Part shown: positions 24,301 through 30,108 of the stretch, piece after piece
Numbering within the stretch: the first letter of the stretch is position 1
Layout of the letters: the number at the start of each line of letters is the position of its first letter
DNA from: Azospirillum sp. 412522
Lineage (GTDB): Bacteria; Pseudomonadota; Alphaproteobacteria; Azospirillales; Azospirillaceae
NCBI RefSeq assembly: GCF_019805165.1
Contig: NZ_RWIJ01000044.1
Span: 8,487 to 43,726, forward strand
Direction: 5' to 3'
Length of the DNA stretch: 35,240 bases
Program-made: the position numbers and the translations under genes
The notes under the pieces: generated by a model
Told to the model about the DNA's origin: nothing
The model's input: the letters and a program-made list of their open reading frames with translations, nothing else
Database searches by the model: none

Positions 24301-26056
24301 CGTGCCGGTGCTGGGCTACACGGCATCGGGCTGGAAGAACGGCCAGGGCGACGCGCTGCTGTCCGACGTGACCGCGACCACCGACGCCACCTCCCTGTCG
24401 AATGTCGGGACCTCCTACCACACGACGACGGCGGGCGGCACGCTGTCGGGGGCCGCCGCCGGCAACTACACGCTCAGCCATATCGGCGGCAGCTTCTCGG
24501 TGACGCCCGCCACCCTGACGGTGACGGCCGGCAGCCGCAAGATGGTGTATGGCGACGCCGTGCCGGGGCTGGACTACAGCGTGGCCGGCTGGAAGAACGG
24601 CCAGGCCGACAGTCTGCTGTCGGGGGTCGGCGTCTCGACCGACGTCACCGCGCAAACGAATGTCGGCGACTACCGGATCGCCACGACGGGCGGCACGCTG
24701 TCGGGCGCCGCCATCGGCAACTACACGCTTCGCCATGTCGACGGCGGCCTTTCGGTGACGCCGGCCACGCTGACGGTGACCGCGGCCGACGGAACCATGA
24801 TCTATGGCGACGCCGTGCCGGTGCTGGGCTACAGCGTGTCAGGCTGGAGGAACGGCCAAAGCGATGGGCTGCTCTCCGGCGTCGCCGTCTCCAGCGATGC
24901 GACGGCGCTTTCGAACGTCGGCACCGGCTACCGCAGCATGACGGCGGGCGGCACGCTGTCGGGGGCCGCCGCCGGCAACTACAGCTTCAGCCGTGTGGAC
25001 GGCAAAGTCTCGGTGACGCCGGCTACCCTGACGGTGACCGCGGCGGACGGCACCATGGTCTATGGCGATGCCGTGCCGGTGCTGGGCTACAGCGTGTCCG
25101 GCTGGAAGAACGGCCAGGGTGACGGGCTGCTCTCGGGCGTCGCGGTTTCCACCGACGCAACCTCCCTCTCGAACGTCGGCACCGGCTACCGCACCATGGC
25201 GGCGGGCGGCACCTTGTCGGGGGCGGCGACCGGCAACTACAGGCTCAGCCATGCCGGCGGCGCCTTCTCGGTCACTCCGGCCCTGCTGACGGTCACGGCC
25301 TCCGACGGCACGATGGTCTATGGCGACGCGGTGCCTGCGCTGGGATATTCGGTGTCGGGCTGGAAGAACGGCCAGACCGATGACCTGCTGTCGGGCGTCA
25401 CCCTGTTCACCGATGCCCGCTCGCGGTCGGCGGCCGGGGGCGGCTACCGCATCACGGCGGCCGGTGGGACGCTGGCGGGGGCGGCCAGCGGCAACTATCT
25501 GATCCGCCATGCCGATGGCGGGCTGACGGTCGGCCGGAGGCTGCTGACGCTCGCGGCGGACGATGCCGCCCGGCTGTCCGGCGTCCCCAACCCGACCCTG
25601 ACTTACCGGGTGGTCGGTTCCGGGCCGCTGGACGGCGACCGGATCGACGGCCTGCCGGAAACCCTGGCGACGGCGGCGTCGCCGGCCGGAGCCTATGCCA
25701 TCACCCAAGGTAGCCTGACCGCCGGGGACAATTACGACCTGCGCTTCACGCCGGGGCTGCTGACGGTATCGCCCCAGCCGTCCGGTCTGGCCGCCATCCT
25801 GCCGGCGCGCCTGATCGAACCGGTCGCTCTGTCGGGACCCGCCATCGCATCGCTCGGCCGCCCGGCCGAGGTGGGAGGATCGTCGGAGTCCGCGTCGCCG
25901 GCAGCCCTATCGGAAGCCAACGGCCCGGAAACCATCGGCAACCGCAAGGACGGGGCGCAGGACGTCTGCGGGGCCGCGGGCGGCGAAGGTTGCGCCTCGC
26001 TTCCGCATCCCGCCAACCGCTTCATCGGAACCTTTCTGAGCGTGAAATCCCCCTGA
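15359..26056 (+). CDS. Giant two-partner-secretion exoprotein (TpsA; TPS domain, GLUG and MBG repeats)
   Basis: This 3565-residue protein would be exported by Sec and then through the adjacent TpsB. Order of parts: a long signal peptide (about 1-39); a filamentous-haemagglutinin-type TPS domain (about 45-200, with NRVTG at 98-102 and VNRAGIVVGKEGRVDTGGGF at 121-140); a charged Arg/Lys/Glu linker (about 292-335); beta-helix sequence ending GTLLLDPYNLTIS; three GLUG modules (about 680-1550); twenty MBG repeats of 86-87 residues (1665-3392); a diverged MBG-like unit (to about 3470); a low-complexity tail; and C3537/C3545 near the end. These two are the only cysteines I find after the signal peptide. 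The likely role is a surface adhesin or biofilm/aggregation factor. The start at 15359 has AGAGGA too close and GAGG rather far upstream, so its ribosome site is poor. The stop overlaps the tpsB start. Confidence 0.92.
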   Translation: MQYSTTKRPRSAGQFIGQGGLLFALMSCTALTPLHSAAADEALPTGGRFTAGAGRIVEQPGALRVEQGSRTGIVEWQGFSIGSGKSVHVENGAGATLNRVTGNLPSRIDGSLTATGSVYLVNRAGIVVGKEGRVDTGGGFYASTHDVSDAAFAAQRDLTFAGDSKAAVVNMGTIASRGGDVALIARSVRNEGKVSAPKGTAALLAGYEVLAKETADAEGRFAVKVGGSDTEAVNAGTLAGANAEMRANGGSVYALAGNTGGVVKATGVAKRDGRVFLTAGDGGGVTVESPVVAQRRTGEESRRPDAAKPDTTKAESAGKAAKREPRPSRRPERAGGDIRVSGGSVTVFGKLDASGTAGAGGTLVATGKAVVLTGKAALDVSGASGGTLLVGGDYQGGRTAATRYLAEPVATARTVTVEAGAQLRADGTRGDGGRVVVWSDRDTAFAGAVSARGAGKGGDAEVSGKARLAFTGTADLRGTAGFGTLLLDPYNLTISDAADSGMSGFSASGDDSVLNVNTLKSALNWANVLVTTGDGGTQAGDITVAAPLTWNVSTMLTLSAYRDITVNAALTAQGDEGMIVLKAGRDIAVNAAVTGETRSDLSLLAKRDVTVSAAMRGAKVVLWSDYAGIGTGSVQFGGGATVTATGGVSILYNPTAYTAPTDYSGIAGAGTAVTGFMLVNSVENLQAVASNLAGAYALGRDIDAQATAGWNSGAGFAPLGSAAIPFTGRFDGRDHAIDGLTINRPGSDDVGLFGAVGAGGVVRDVRMVGGSVLGANRVGALAGSNAGTVTWASATGTVTGRGGEVGGLVGSNAGTVGQSFATGAVTAQGGAVGGLAGSNSGTIVQAYASGAVTAGGDQAGGLVGRMTAGSVTEAYALGSVTGTRTVGGLIGDNGGTVTESYATGAVTGQDAGGLIGANGGTVEWSLWDTQTTGLGSGVGVGNGTVNGLRGLTSDEIRDSSTVADGNYFSYGANKWYSNLFDIGLDSNSYPDFRPIGVWEAAKKGADGYRVVSNLHQLVLINASDGWSDYNKGNYRLAMDIDASETAGTNHAGIWGEHGFYPIGRSGIEFQGDFDGNGHVIKKLFINRSNFDNVVGLFGSVKGNINNVHSIRNIGIVDSQVTGYSQLSGNGAIRVGGLVGITNGGVIIENSYFTGIVSGKQNVGGLVGTASSTDRIKRSYAVASVTAAGSSVGGLVGRSSAEINESYASGSVTGASNVGGFIGQHTQGTITNSYWDTQTSGQQNGVGNKVVTGLTGLTTAEARQASSYVGWDFTKDWYQSADMRPIGRWEAAKAGSDGVAAITNLHQLQLIDANPAGSYRLGADIDAQATSGASAAGIWGTGGFIPLAGTGFTGSFDGRGHLIRGLTINRPASDDVGLFGKIGTGGTVSNVGLDATGAVTGGNRVGAIAGTNGGTILQSFSRAGVTGQGAGTGGLAGSNSGTIRQSYAAGTVAGQGDGVGGLAGVNDGTLLQSYATGAVTGQGDRVGGLAGTNGTGGSIAQSYATGAVAGQGTALGGLAGRNDGTVTLSYWNTESSGRTDGAGAGTPTGMTGLTGTQMRDANSFTSLDALAWAPADGTGAPLLFGVSGVVGIAHNTVYGDDPASVPIAVLGGSVWNRISGGATSTLAAGADVGTYLNLVDASGVTGSFGLGGAARVVTVGALVTPATLTLTADGGTMVYGDAVPTLTGYTVTGWKNGQTGALLSGLTVSTDATSASNVGTAYRTMTAGGTLSGAATGNYTIARTDGAFSVTPATLTVTASDSTMVYGDTVPTLTGYTVTGWKNGQTDALLSGVTVSTDATSASNVGTSYRTMTAGGTLSGAATGNYTIARTDGAFSVTPATLTVTASDSTMVYGDTVPTLGYSLSGWKNGQTDALLSGVTVSTDATSASNVGSSYRTTATGGALSGAATGNYTLSHVGGAFSVTPATLTVTASDGTMVYGDTVPALTGYTVTGWKNGQNDALLSGVTVSTDATSQSNVGTAYRTMTAGGTLSGAATGNYTIARTDGAFSVTPATLTVTASDSTMVYGDTVPTLTGYTVTGWKNGQTDALLSGVTVSTDATSASNVGTSYRTMTAGGTLSGAATGNYTIARTDGAFSVTPATLTVTASDSTMVYGDTVPTLGYSLSGWKNGQTDALLSGVTVSTDATSASNVGTAYRTMTAGGTLSGAATGNYTIARTDGAFSVTPATLTVTASDSTMVYGDTVPTLTGYTVTGWKNGQTDALLSGVTVSTDATSTSNVGTAYRTTATGGTLSGAATGNYTIARTDGAFSVTPATLTVTASDGTMVYGDAVPALTGYSVAGWKNGQTGALLSGVTVSTDATSASNVGTAYRTMTAGGTLSGAATGNYTIARADGAFSVTPATLTVTASDSTMVYGDAVPTLGYSLSGWKNGQTDALLSGVTVSTDATSASNVGTAYRTMTAGGTLSGAATGNYTIARTDGAFSVTPATLTVTASDGTMVYGDTVPTLTGYTVTGWKNGQTDALLTGVTVSTDATSASNVGTAYRTMTAGGTLSGAATGNYTIARADGAFSVTPATLTVTASDSTMVYGDAVPALTSYSVSGWKNGQTDALLSGVAVSTDATSASNVGSSYRTTATGGTLSGAAVGNYTIARADGAFSVTPATLTVTASDGTMVYGDAVPTLGYSLSGWKNGQTDALLSGVTVSTDATSASNVGTSYRTMTAGGTLSGAATGNYTLARTDGAFSVTPTTLTVTASDSTMVYGDAVPTLGYSLSGWKNGQTDALLSGVTVSTDATSASNVGTAYRTMTAGGTLSGAAVGNYTIARADGAFSVTPATLTVTASDSTMVYGDTVPALTGYSVSGWKNGQTDALLSGVAVSTDATSASNVGSSYRTTATGGTLSGAAVGNYTIARTDGAFSVTPATLTLTADGGTMVYGDTVPALTGYSVAGWKNGQTDALLTGVTVSTDATFASNVGTAYRTMTAGGTLSGAASGNYSFSRVDGGFSVTPATLTVTAANSTMVYGDAVPVLGYTASGWKNGQGDALLSDVTATTDATSLSNVGTSYHTTTAGGTLSGAAAGNYTLSHIGGSFSVTPATLTVTAGSRKMVYGDAVPGLDYSVAGWKNGQADSLLSGVGVSTDVTAQTNVGDYRIATTGGTLSGAAIGNYTLRHVDGGLSVTPATLTVTAADGTMIYGDAVPVLGYSVSGWRNGQSDGLLSGVAVSSDATALSNVGTGYRSMTAGGTLSGAAAGNYSFSRVDGKVSVTPATLTVTAADGTMVYGDAVPVLGYSVSGWKNGQGDGLLSGVAVSTDATSLSNVGTGYRTMAAGGTLSGAATGNYRLSHAGGAFSVTPALLTVTASDGTMVYGDAVPALGYSVSGWKNGQTDDLLSGVTLFTDARSRSAAGGGYRITAAGGTLAGAASGNYLIRHADGGLTVGRRLLTLAADDAARLSGVPNPTLTYRVVGSGPLDGDRIDGLPETLATAASPAGAYAITQGSLTAGDNYDLRFTPGLLTVSPQPSGLAAILPARLIEPVALSGPAIASLGRPAEVGGSSESASPAALSEANGPETIGNRKDGAQDVCGAAGGEGCASLPHPANRFIGTFLSVKSP
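17401..20000 (+). repeat. Three GLUG-type modules within the exoprotein
   Basis: Three related modules begin near 17401, 18388 and 19255. Each opens with an NLHQLQLI-like segment (NLQAVASNL in the first) and the pattern YRLGADIDA, then a blade FxGxFDGxGHxIxGLTINR and VGLFG. Each continues with several GLUG motifs such as VGGLVGSNAGTV...SYATGAVTG, and closes with SYWDTQTSG or a variant. GLUG repeats occur in large bacterial surface proteins and form beta-solenoid rungs. The middle module is AT-rich. Confidence 0.85.
18541..18840. other. AT-rich segment inside the exoprotein gene
   Basis: Hand counting gives 116 G/C in these 300 bases (39%), against about 70% in a sample 60-bp line at 17401 of the same gene. 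The segment uses AAA, TTA, GTA, GGA and ATT codons that the flanking modules avoid, yet stays in frame and keeps the GLUG pattern (VGLFGSV, VGGLVGI). Composition returns to normal by about 18960. The abrupt change suggests a replaced or imported module. Confidence 0.85.
20351..25534 (+). repeat. Twenty tandem MBG-domain repeats (258-261 bp each)
   Basis: I count twenty consecutive units starting ATLTVTASDSTMVYGD and ending GAFSVTP, 86 or 87 residues long; the one-residue difference is TLTGYTVTGW against TLGYSLSGW. Units 1-14 are nearly identical, units 15-20 progressively more diverged, and a degenerate unit follows (25535 to about 25770). The MBG family is an immunoglobulin-like beta-sandwich common in long adhesins, so this part is probably an extended stalk. 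Perfect 362-bp identity between 20615-20976 and 21395-21756 shows recent duplication or gene conversion. Confidence 0.95.
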
Positions 26057-27876
26057 TGCCCGCGACTGTCATCCGTTTGTCCTTCGGCGCTCTGGCGCTG
26101 GGCACCCTTGCCCTGACAGGTGGGGGAGCGCTGGCGCAATCCCTGCCGGTCGAACGCAACCCGCCGCCCCGGCAGGCCGAACCGTCCAATACGCTATCGA
26201 TCGACCCCGGCAACGGCGCCGCGGCGGACCGGACCCCGCTGGGCGTCGAGTTGAACGCCATCAGACTGATCGGCCGCGATGCCACCGTCCCATCGGCGGG
26301 CGGGGCGGCGGGCGGGTCGGCGGGCGGGGCGGATGTCGGCACCGGTGGGATCCTTACCGGTCGCATCGGCATTGGCGGTGCCGAAACGGACCAAGCGCTG
26401 CGGGAGGATCTGCGCAGCGCCCTTTCCGGCTTCATCGGGCAGCCGCTCTCCATGGCGCTGATCGCCGATGCGCAGGCCGCCATCGCCGGAGTCTACCGCG
26501 AGGCCGGCCATCCTTTCGTGTCGGTCAGCATTCCGCCGCAGGAGGTCACCGCCGGCACCCTGACCCTGCGGGTGATCGAATTCGCTCTGGGGAAAATCTC
26601 GATTCAGGGGGAAGCGGATGGCCAGGGTGACGGGCGCGCCGCCGCCATCGCCGCCGGCATCCGCGGCGTGGAGGGGGAGCGGATCGAGGTGGCCCGGATC
26701 GACGAGGATCTGCGCTGGCTGAACCGCTACCCCTACCGCCGCGTCCAGGGCATCTTCTCTCCCGGCGACGGCCTGGGCCGCTCCGACCTGACTCTGGAGC
26801 TGGTGCCGCAGAAGCCGTGGCAGGTCTTCGCCGGCTATGCGAACACCGGCACGCGGGAAACCGACCGCAACCGCTTCTTCCTCGGTGCCGGCTTCGGCCT
26901 TCCCCAGCTCGGCGACGCCTACGGGTCGTGGCAGACCACCGGATCGCGCGACCTGTTCGAGGGTGCCGGGCGCCTGTTCCCCGGCGACGGCGAGCGTGCC
27001 CACTATCTCAGCCATTCGGCGCGCTTCGTCCTGCCCACCGCCGCACGTCAGGCGATCGAGATCAGCCCGAACTTCGTGGCGACGCGGCAGAGGAACGGCT
27101 CCTTCACTTCCGACAACAATTTCTTCGAGCTGCCGGTCTATTACCGCGCCGCGCTGTCCAGCCTGCTGCCCGGTGTCCGTCTCGGCGATCTCCAGGCCGG
27201 GGTCGAGGCCAAGACGCTCGACCGCCGGACCTTCTTCGACGGCGCCGGTCTCGGCCGGGCTCGCGTGGACGTCGTCCAGGTCGGTCTCGGCTGGGACCTG
27301 AGCTGGAGCGACCGGCTGGGGGCGACGGCGCTGAGCCTGATCGGCAAGATCAATCCGGGCGGCGTGATGGCCAACAACGACGATGCGGGCTGGACCGCCT
27401 TTTCGAACGGCCGGGTCCGGAAGGCGCGGTATGGCTATGTGACCGGCGTCGCGAACCGCAGCACCGACCTTGGCGGCGGGATCAGCTTGACCAACGAATT
27501 GACGGTGCAGTTTGCCGGGCAGGCGCTGCCCGACACCGAACAGATCGCGCTCGGCGGGCTCTATGCCGTGCGCGGCTATGACCTTGGGAACGGAGCGGCC
27601 GACCGCGGCATCATCCTGCGCAACGAGCTACGCCTGCCCGGCGTTCCGCTGGTCCGGGACGACGTCCTCCAGCCCTTCGCCTTCGTCGACGGCGCGATCG
27701 GAAAGGACATCGGCGCGCGCCGCGACCTGTTCCTGGCGGGAACCGGTCTCGGCGTCGATTACCGCGTTGCGGACCATGTGACGACGAACCTGACAGCCGC
27801 GGTCGCGCTGGCCGACGAAGGCAAGCGGCAGGCCGGCCATTTCGACCTGAAGGTCCGCGTCTTCGCCACCTATTGA
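26056..27876 (+). CDS. TpsB outer-membrane transporter (ShlB/FhaC/HecB family) for the exoprotein
   Basis: I place the start at ATG 26056, overlapping the exoprotein stop as TGATG, which gives 606 residues with a clean signal peptide (1-28, cleavage ALA|QSL). The frame is open further upstream, but that would begin inside tpsA. Two POTRA domains follow. The first (about 66-178, with FIGQPLSMALIADAQAAIAG and GTLTLRVIEF) contains an unusual Gly/Ala-rich insertion at about 80-100. The second (about 179-255) ends in SDLTLELVPQKPW. From about 265 the sequence is an outer-membrane barrel with the conserved VRGY motif (505-508), as in FhaC, and a C-terminal strand ending FATY. It recognises the TPS domain in the periplasm and exports TpsA. 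Overlapping codons imply translational coupling to tpsA. Confidence 0.93.
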   Translation: MPATVIRLSFGALALGTLALTGGGALAQSLPVERNPPPRQAEPSNTLSIDPGNGAAADRTPLGVELNAIRLIGRDATVPSAGGAAGGSAGGADVGTGGILTGRIGIGGAETDQALREDLRSALSGFIGQPLSMALIADAQAAIAGVYREAGHPFVSVSIPPQEVTAGTLTLRVIEFALGKISIQGEADGQGDGRAAAIAAGIRGVEGERIEVARIDEDLRWLNRYPYRRVQGIFSPGDGLGRSDLTLELVPQKPWQVFAGYANTGTRETDRNRFFLGAGFGLPQLGDAYGSWQTTGSRDLFEGAGRLFPGDGERAHYLSHSARFVLPTAARQAIEISPNFVATRQRNGSFTSDNNFFELPVYYRAALSSLLPGVRLGDLQAGVEAKTLDRRTFFDGAGLGRARVDVVQVGLGWDLSWSDRLGATALSLIGKINPGGVMANNDDAGWTAFSNGRVRKARYGYVTGVANRSTDLGGGISLTNELTVQFAGQALPDTEQIALGGLYAVRGYDLGNGAADRGIILRNELRLPGVPLVRDDVLQPFAFVDGAIGKDIGARRDLFLAGTGLGVDYRVADHVTTNLTAAVALADEGKRQAGHFDLKVRVFATY

Positions 27877-27924
27877 TCCTCCACCACCCATCCCGTCTTG
27901 AAAGGACGATCGAGCATCGTGACC

Positions 27925-28485
27925 ATGATCCGCCGAAACACCGTTATCCGGGGCACCGCTTTCCCGGGCGCCGTCTTGCCGCTGGTGATCCTGCTGTCCG
28001 CAGGCGGCGCGGCGGCGCAGCAGCCGGCTCCCGTTCCGGCACCGAACCGGACGACCGCCAATTATGACGACTGGCTGGTGCGTTGCGAAACCGAGCGCGA
28101 CGGCACCAAGGAAACGAAGCTGTGCGAAACCGTGCAGACGATCGCCGGGCCGGACGGCCGGATCATTGCGCAGGTCGTGATCGGCCGGCCGACCGGGGTC
28201 GCCGGGGACAAGATCCTGGCCGAACTGCCGGCCGGCGTGTTGCTCCCGTCCGGCGTCACCATTCGCGTCGGCGACAAGCAGGTAGCGTCGCTCACCTTCC
28301 GGCGCTGCCTGCAATCCTGCCTCGCCGAAGCGGAATTGCCCAAGCAGAGCCTCGACGCGCTGGCGAACGCCACGCAGCCGATCAGCCTCGGCTTCTCCGA
28401 CGGGTCGGGAAAGGCGGTGACACTGCCGCTGTCGGCCAAGGGATTGCGCAACGCCTACGCGGCCAGCGGCACCTCCGGAAAATAA
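27925..28485 (+). CDS. Invasion-associated locus B (IalB) family periplasmic protein
   Basis: The ATG at 27925 gives 186 residues with a signal peptide (about 1-32, cleavage AAA|QQP). GTG 27919 and TTG 27898 are in-frame alternatives; an AAAGGA lies at 27900-27905, so the start is uncertain. The mature part fits the IalB family, with NYDDWLVRCE near its start, paired cysteines in the first half (RCE, KLCE) and in FRRCLQSCLAEAEL, and the GVLLPSGVTIRVGD segment. IalB was first linked to erythrocyte invasion in Bartonella, but the family is widespread in non-pathogens and its biochemical role is unclear. It begins 48 bp after tpsB on the same strand, so it is probably co-transcribed and may assist export or folding of the exoprotein in the periplasm; this is inference. 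Confidence 0.82.
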   Translation: MIRRNTVIRGTAFPGAVLPLVILLSAGGAAAQQPAPVPAPNRTTANYDDWLVRCETERDGTKETKLCETVQTIAGPDGRIIAQVVIGRPTGVAGDKILAELPAGVLLPSGVTIRVGDKQVASLTFRRCLQSCLAEAELPKQSLDALANATQPISLGFSDGSGKAVTLPLSAKGLRNAYAASGTSGK

Positions 28486-28562
28486 CAGTGGTGAGTAGGG
28501 AGATATGCGTCGCCTGTGGATGCTCGTCCCGTTGATGCTTGACAGAGGGCATATGCGAATGC

Positions 28563-28581
28563 TTCCCCTTTTGGAGGGGAA
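28563..28581. promoter_or_regulatory. Inverted repeat in the leader of the second AraC gene
   Basis: TTCCCCT and AGGGGAA are exact inverted copies around a 5-bp centre, ending 17 bp before the AraC start codon. The right arm contains the only strong purine-rich stretch of the leader (GGAGGGG), so the stem could mask ribosome access, or the site could bind the regulator itself. TTGACA at 28539-28544 is a possible -35 box, but I see no matching -10. Confidence 0.35.
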
Positions 28582-28598
28582 TTGTTCGAGCGTGATCG

Positions 28599-29651
28599 AT
28601 GTCCGATGCTGGCCATGTGACGGAACCCGTTGTGACGGCTCCGGTTCTTCGCTTCGACAGCTTGGCCATGCCGGCGGAGGAGGGGTTCGGGCAGTGGCGG
28701 GACCAGATGTCGCCGATCTTCGACATAAGCCTGTCGAAGGAGGATCTCGACGGCTTTCGCGGCAGCCTACAGACTTACCATCTGGGCGGCGTGCTGCTCG
28801 GCCGCTGCACAACGGTGACGCAGACCTTCCACCGCACACCCCAGGTGATCACCCGCAGCGGCATCGACCATTATCTGATCCAGTTGCAGATGAAGGGTGG
28901 GTCCAGCGGAACCATGGGGCGGCGCGAGGTCGATGTGCGATCCGGCGATGTCTGCATCCTGGATCTGGCGCAGACGGTCCACACGGTGGATTACAACGTT
29001 GATACCCTGACTCTCTGCCTGCCGCGGGAGATGCTGGCTCCGCTGGTGGCCGCGCCGGATGATCTTCATGGGCTGGTGTTGCGCAGTGGCAGCTCGATCG
29101 GCTCCCTGCTGTCCGCTCATATCCAGTCGCTTTATCGGGTGGCAGGTCAGCTGTCTTCGCGCGACGCCATGAGCGTGACCAAGGGCGCAGCCAGCTTCAT
29201 CGCCGGTTGCCTGGGGCCGACGGTCAATGCGCTCGACCTCGTCCGACCTGAGATGCAGGCGTCACGCATGGCGGAGATCAAACGCTACATTGACGGGCAT
29301 CTCGGCGACCCGGGGTTTGGAGCGACACAGATCGCCGAAGCATTCGGCCTTTCCCGCCCCACCCTATACCGCTTGTTCGAACCGCTGGGCGGGGTGGCCG
29401 CTCATATCCTGCGGAGGCGGCTGGACCGCAGCCTGGCCGACCTGACGGCGGCGCACCGGTCCCACCAGCGTATCGCCGAGATCGCCCACCGCTGGGGTTT
29501 CCGCTCCGAAGCCGCTTTCAGCCGTGCATTCAGGTCGGCGTTTGGAATGACGCCCAGCGACGCCAGAGACACCGGGCAGCGCCTGCGCCAGCCGGTTTCC
29601 GGCTCCCCCAACGTGTTCAAGCGCTGGTTCCACGAACTCGCCGTTCTTTGA
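28599..29651 (+). CDS. AraC-family transcriptional regulator, right flank of the secretion locus
   Basis: This 350-residue protein has an N-terminal AraC-binding-like ligand domain (for example FGQWRDQMSPIFDI and DHYLIQLQMKGG). Its C-terminal DNA-binding domain has two helix-turn-helix motifs, IAEAFGLSRPTLYRLFEPLG and IAEIAHRWGFRSEAAFSRAF, with FGMTPSDAR after the second. A tail ending FKRWFHELAVL mirrors the RW..SL tail of the regulator at 13947-15062; the two are clear paralogues. It lies 113 bp after the IalB-family gene in the same direction, so it may be read with the secretion operon or from its own promoter. The likely role is control of the exoprotein locus. The ATG at 28599 is directly preceded only by GAGCG. 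Confidence 0.88.
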   Translation: MSDAGHVTEPVVTAPVLRFDSLAMPAEEGFGQWRDQMSPIFDISLSKEDLDGFRGSLQTYHLGGVLLGRCTTVTQTFHRTPQVITRSGIDHYLIQLQMKGGSSGTMGRREVDVRSGDVCILDLAQTVHTVDYNVDTLTLCLPREMLAPLVAAPDDLHGLVLRSGSSIGSLLSAHIQSLYRVAGQLSSRDAMSVTKGAASFIAGCLGPTVNALDLVRPEMQASRMAEIKRYIDGHLGDPGFGATQIAEAFGLSRPTLYRLFEPLGGVAAHILRRRLDRSLADLTAAHRSHQRIAEIAHRWGFRSEAAFSRAFRSAFGMTPSDARDTGQRLRQPVSGSPNVFKRWFHELAVL

Positions 29652-30108
29652 TCGGTTTGGTTGCCGACGCTGTTGAAAACCCGCAATGACTGCCCCGTTT
29701 TGCGGAATCGGCGCGTTAGCACCAGCTCCGGGAGGCCATGTCGGGGCGCTTCTCCGGAAAAGTTCCTGCGCCATGCGTCGCAACACGATCCGAAGCAGTT
29801 CTTGAGGCATGTCGGAAGCTCGGCCGGCGACCGGACCTGCGCGCTCATCGATGCCTCGCACGTCATCCCTGCCGCGAACCGAGCGTCGTCGCGACGGCCT
29901 GCAGGGTCGCCCAGGCGATGGGCCCGCTATCACTCGTGACTTCATAGCGTGATGAAATATAAAGGTATTTCACTATTATCCATTGACATTGTAGGGGAAA
30001 TGGAGCAGTGTCGCGCCGGTTCCTGGCGCGGATGGGCCATGCTGTCACGTTGGTCGGCAGGGGCGGGGCGGGGCGCCGGCATGGATTGACGAGAGGGAAA
30101 CTCCCCTG
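29652..30108. promoter_or_regulatory. Intergenic region and leader of the mos genes
   Basis: No convincing gene is present in these 457 bp. The first 290 bp are GC-rich with only short or low-quality frames; I suspected a decayed mobile-element fragment but could not support it. From 29940 the sequence turns AT-rich: TGAAATA (29953-29959) and TATTTCA (29966-29972) form a perfect inverted repeat with a 6-bp centre. TTGACA at 29983-29988 could be a -35 element, though the -10 is poor. GAGAGGGAAA before 30109 is the ribosome site of the first mos gene. Confidence 0.5.
29953..29972. promoter_or_regulatory. Mo-box-like inverted repeat upstream of the mos genes
   Basis: The 7-bp arms TGAAATA and TATTTCA are perfect inverted copies with a 6-bp spacer, 137 bp before the first mos gene. 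ModE-type Mo-boxes are AT-rich dyads of similar geometry, but the half-site here differs from the TATATA-like consensus, so assignment to ModE is only a hypothesis. Confidence 0.35.

Noticed and set aside
21020..24736. Open frame of 1238 codons antisense to the MBG repeats
   Set aside because: Its translation is a periodic RRHREGAVRTGNRVVAG-like repeat produced by the 260-bp DNA repeat read backward. The forward frame has a signal peptide, TPS domain and family repeats.
20351..25534. Regular direct repeats considered as a CRISPR array
   Set aside because: Units are about 260 bp, contiguous and coding, with no spacer/repeat alternation and no cas genes.
29661..29940. Possible transposase remnant (…LIDASHV…) between AraC and mosB
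   Set aside because: The resemblance is a few residues only, no inverted ends or second conserved block could be found, and other frames are equally poor.
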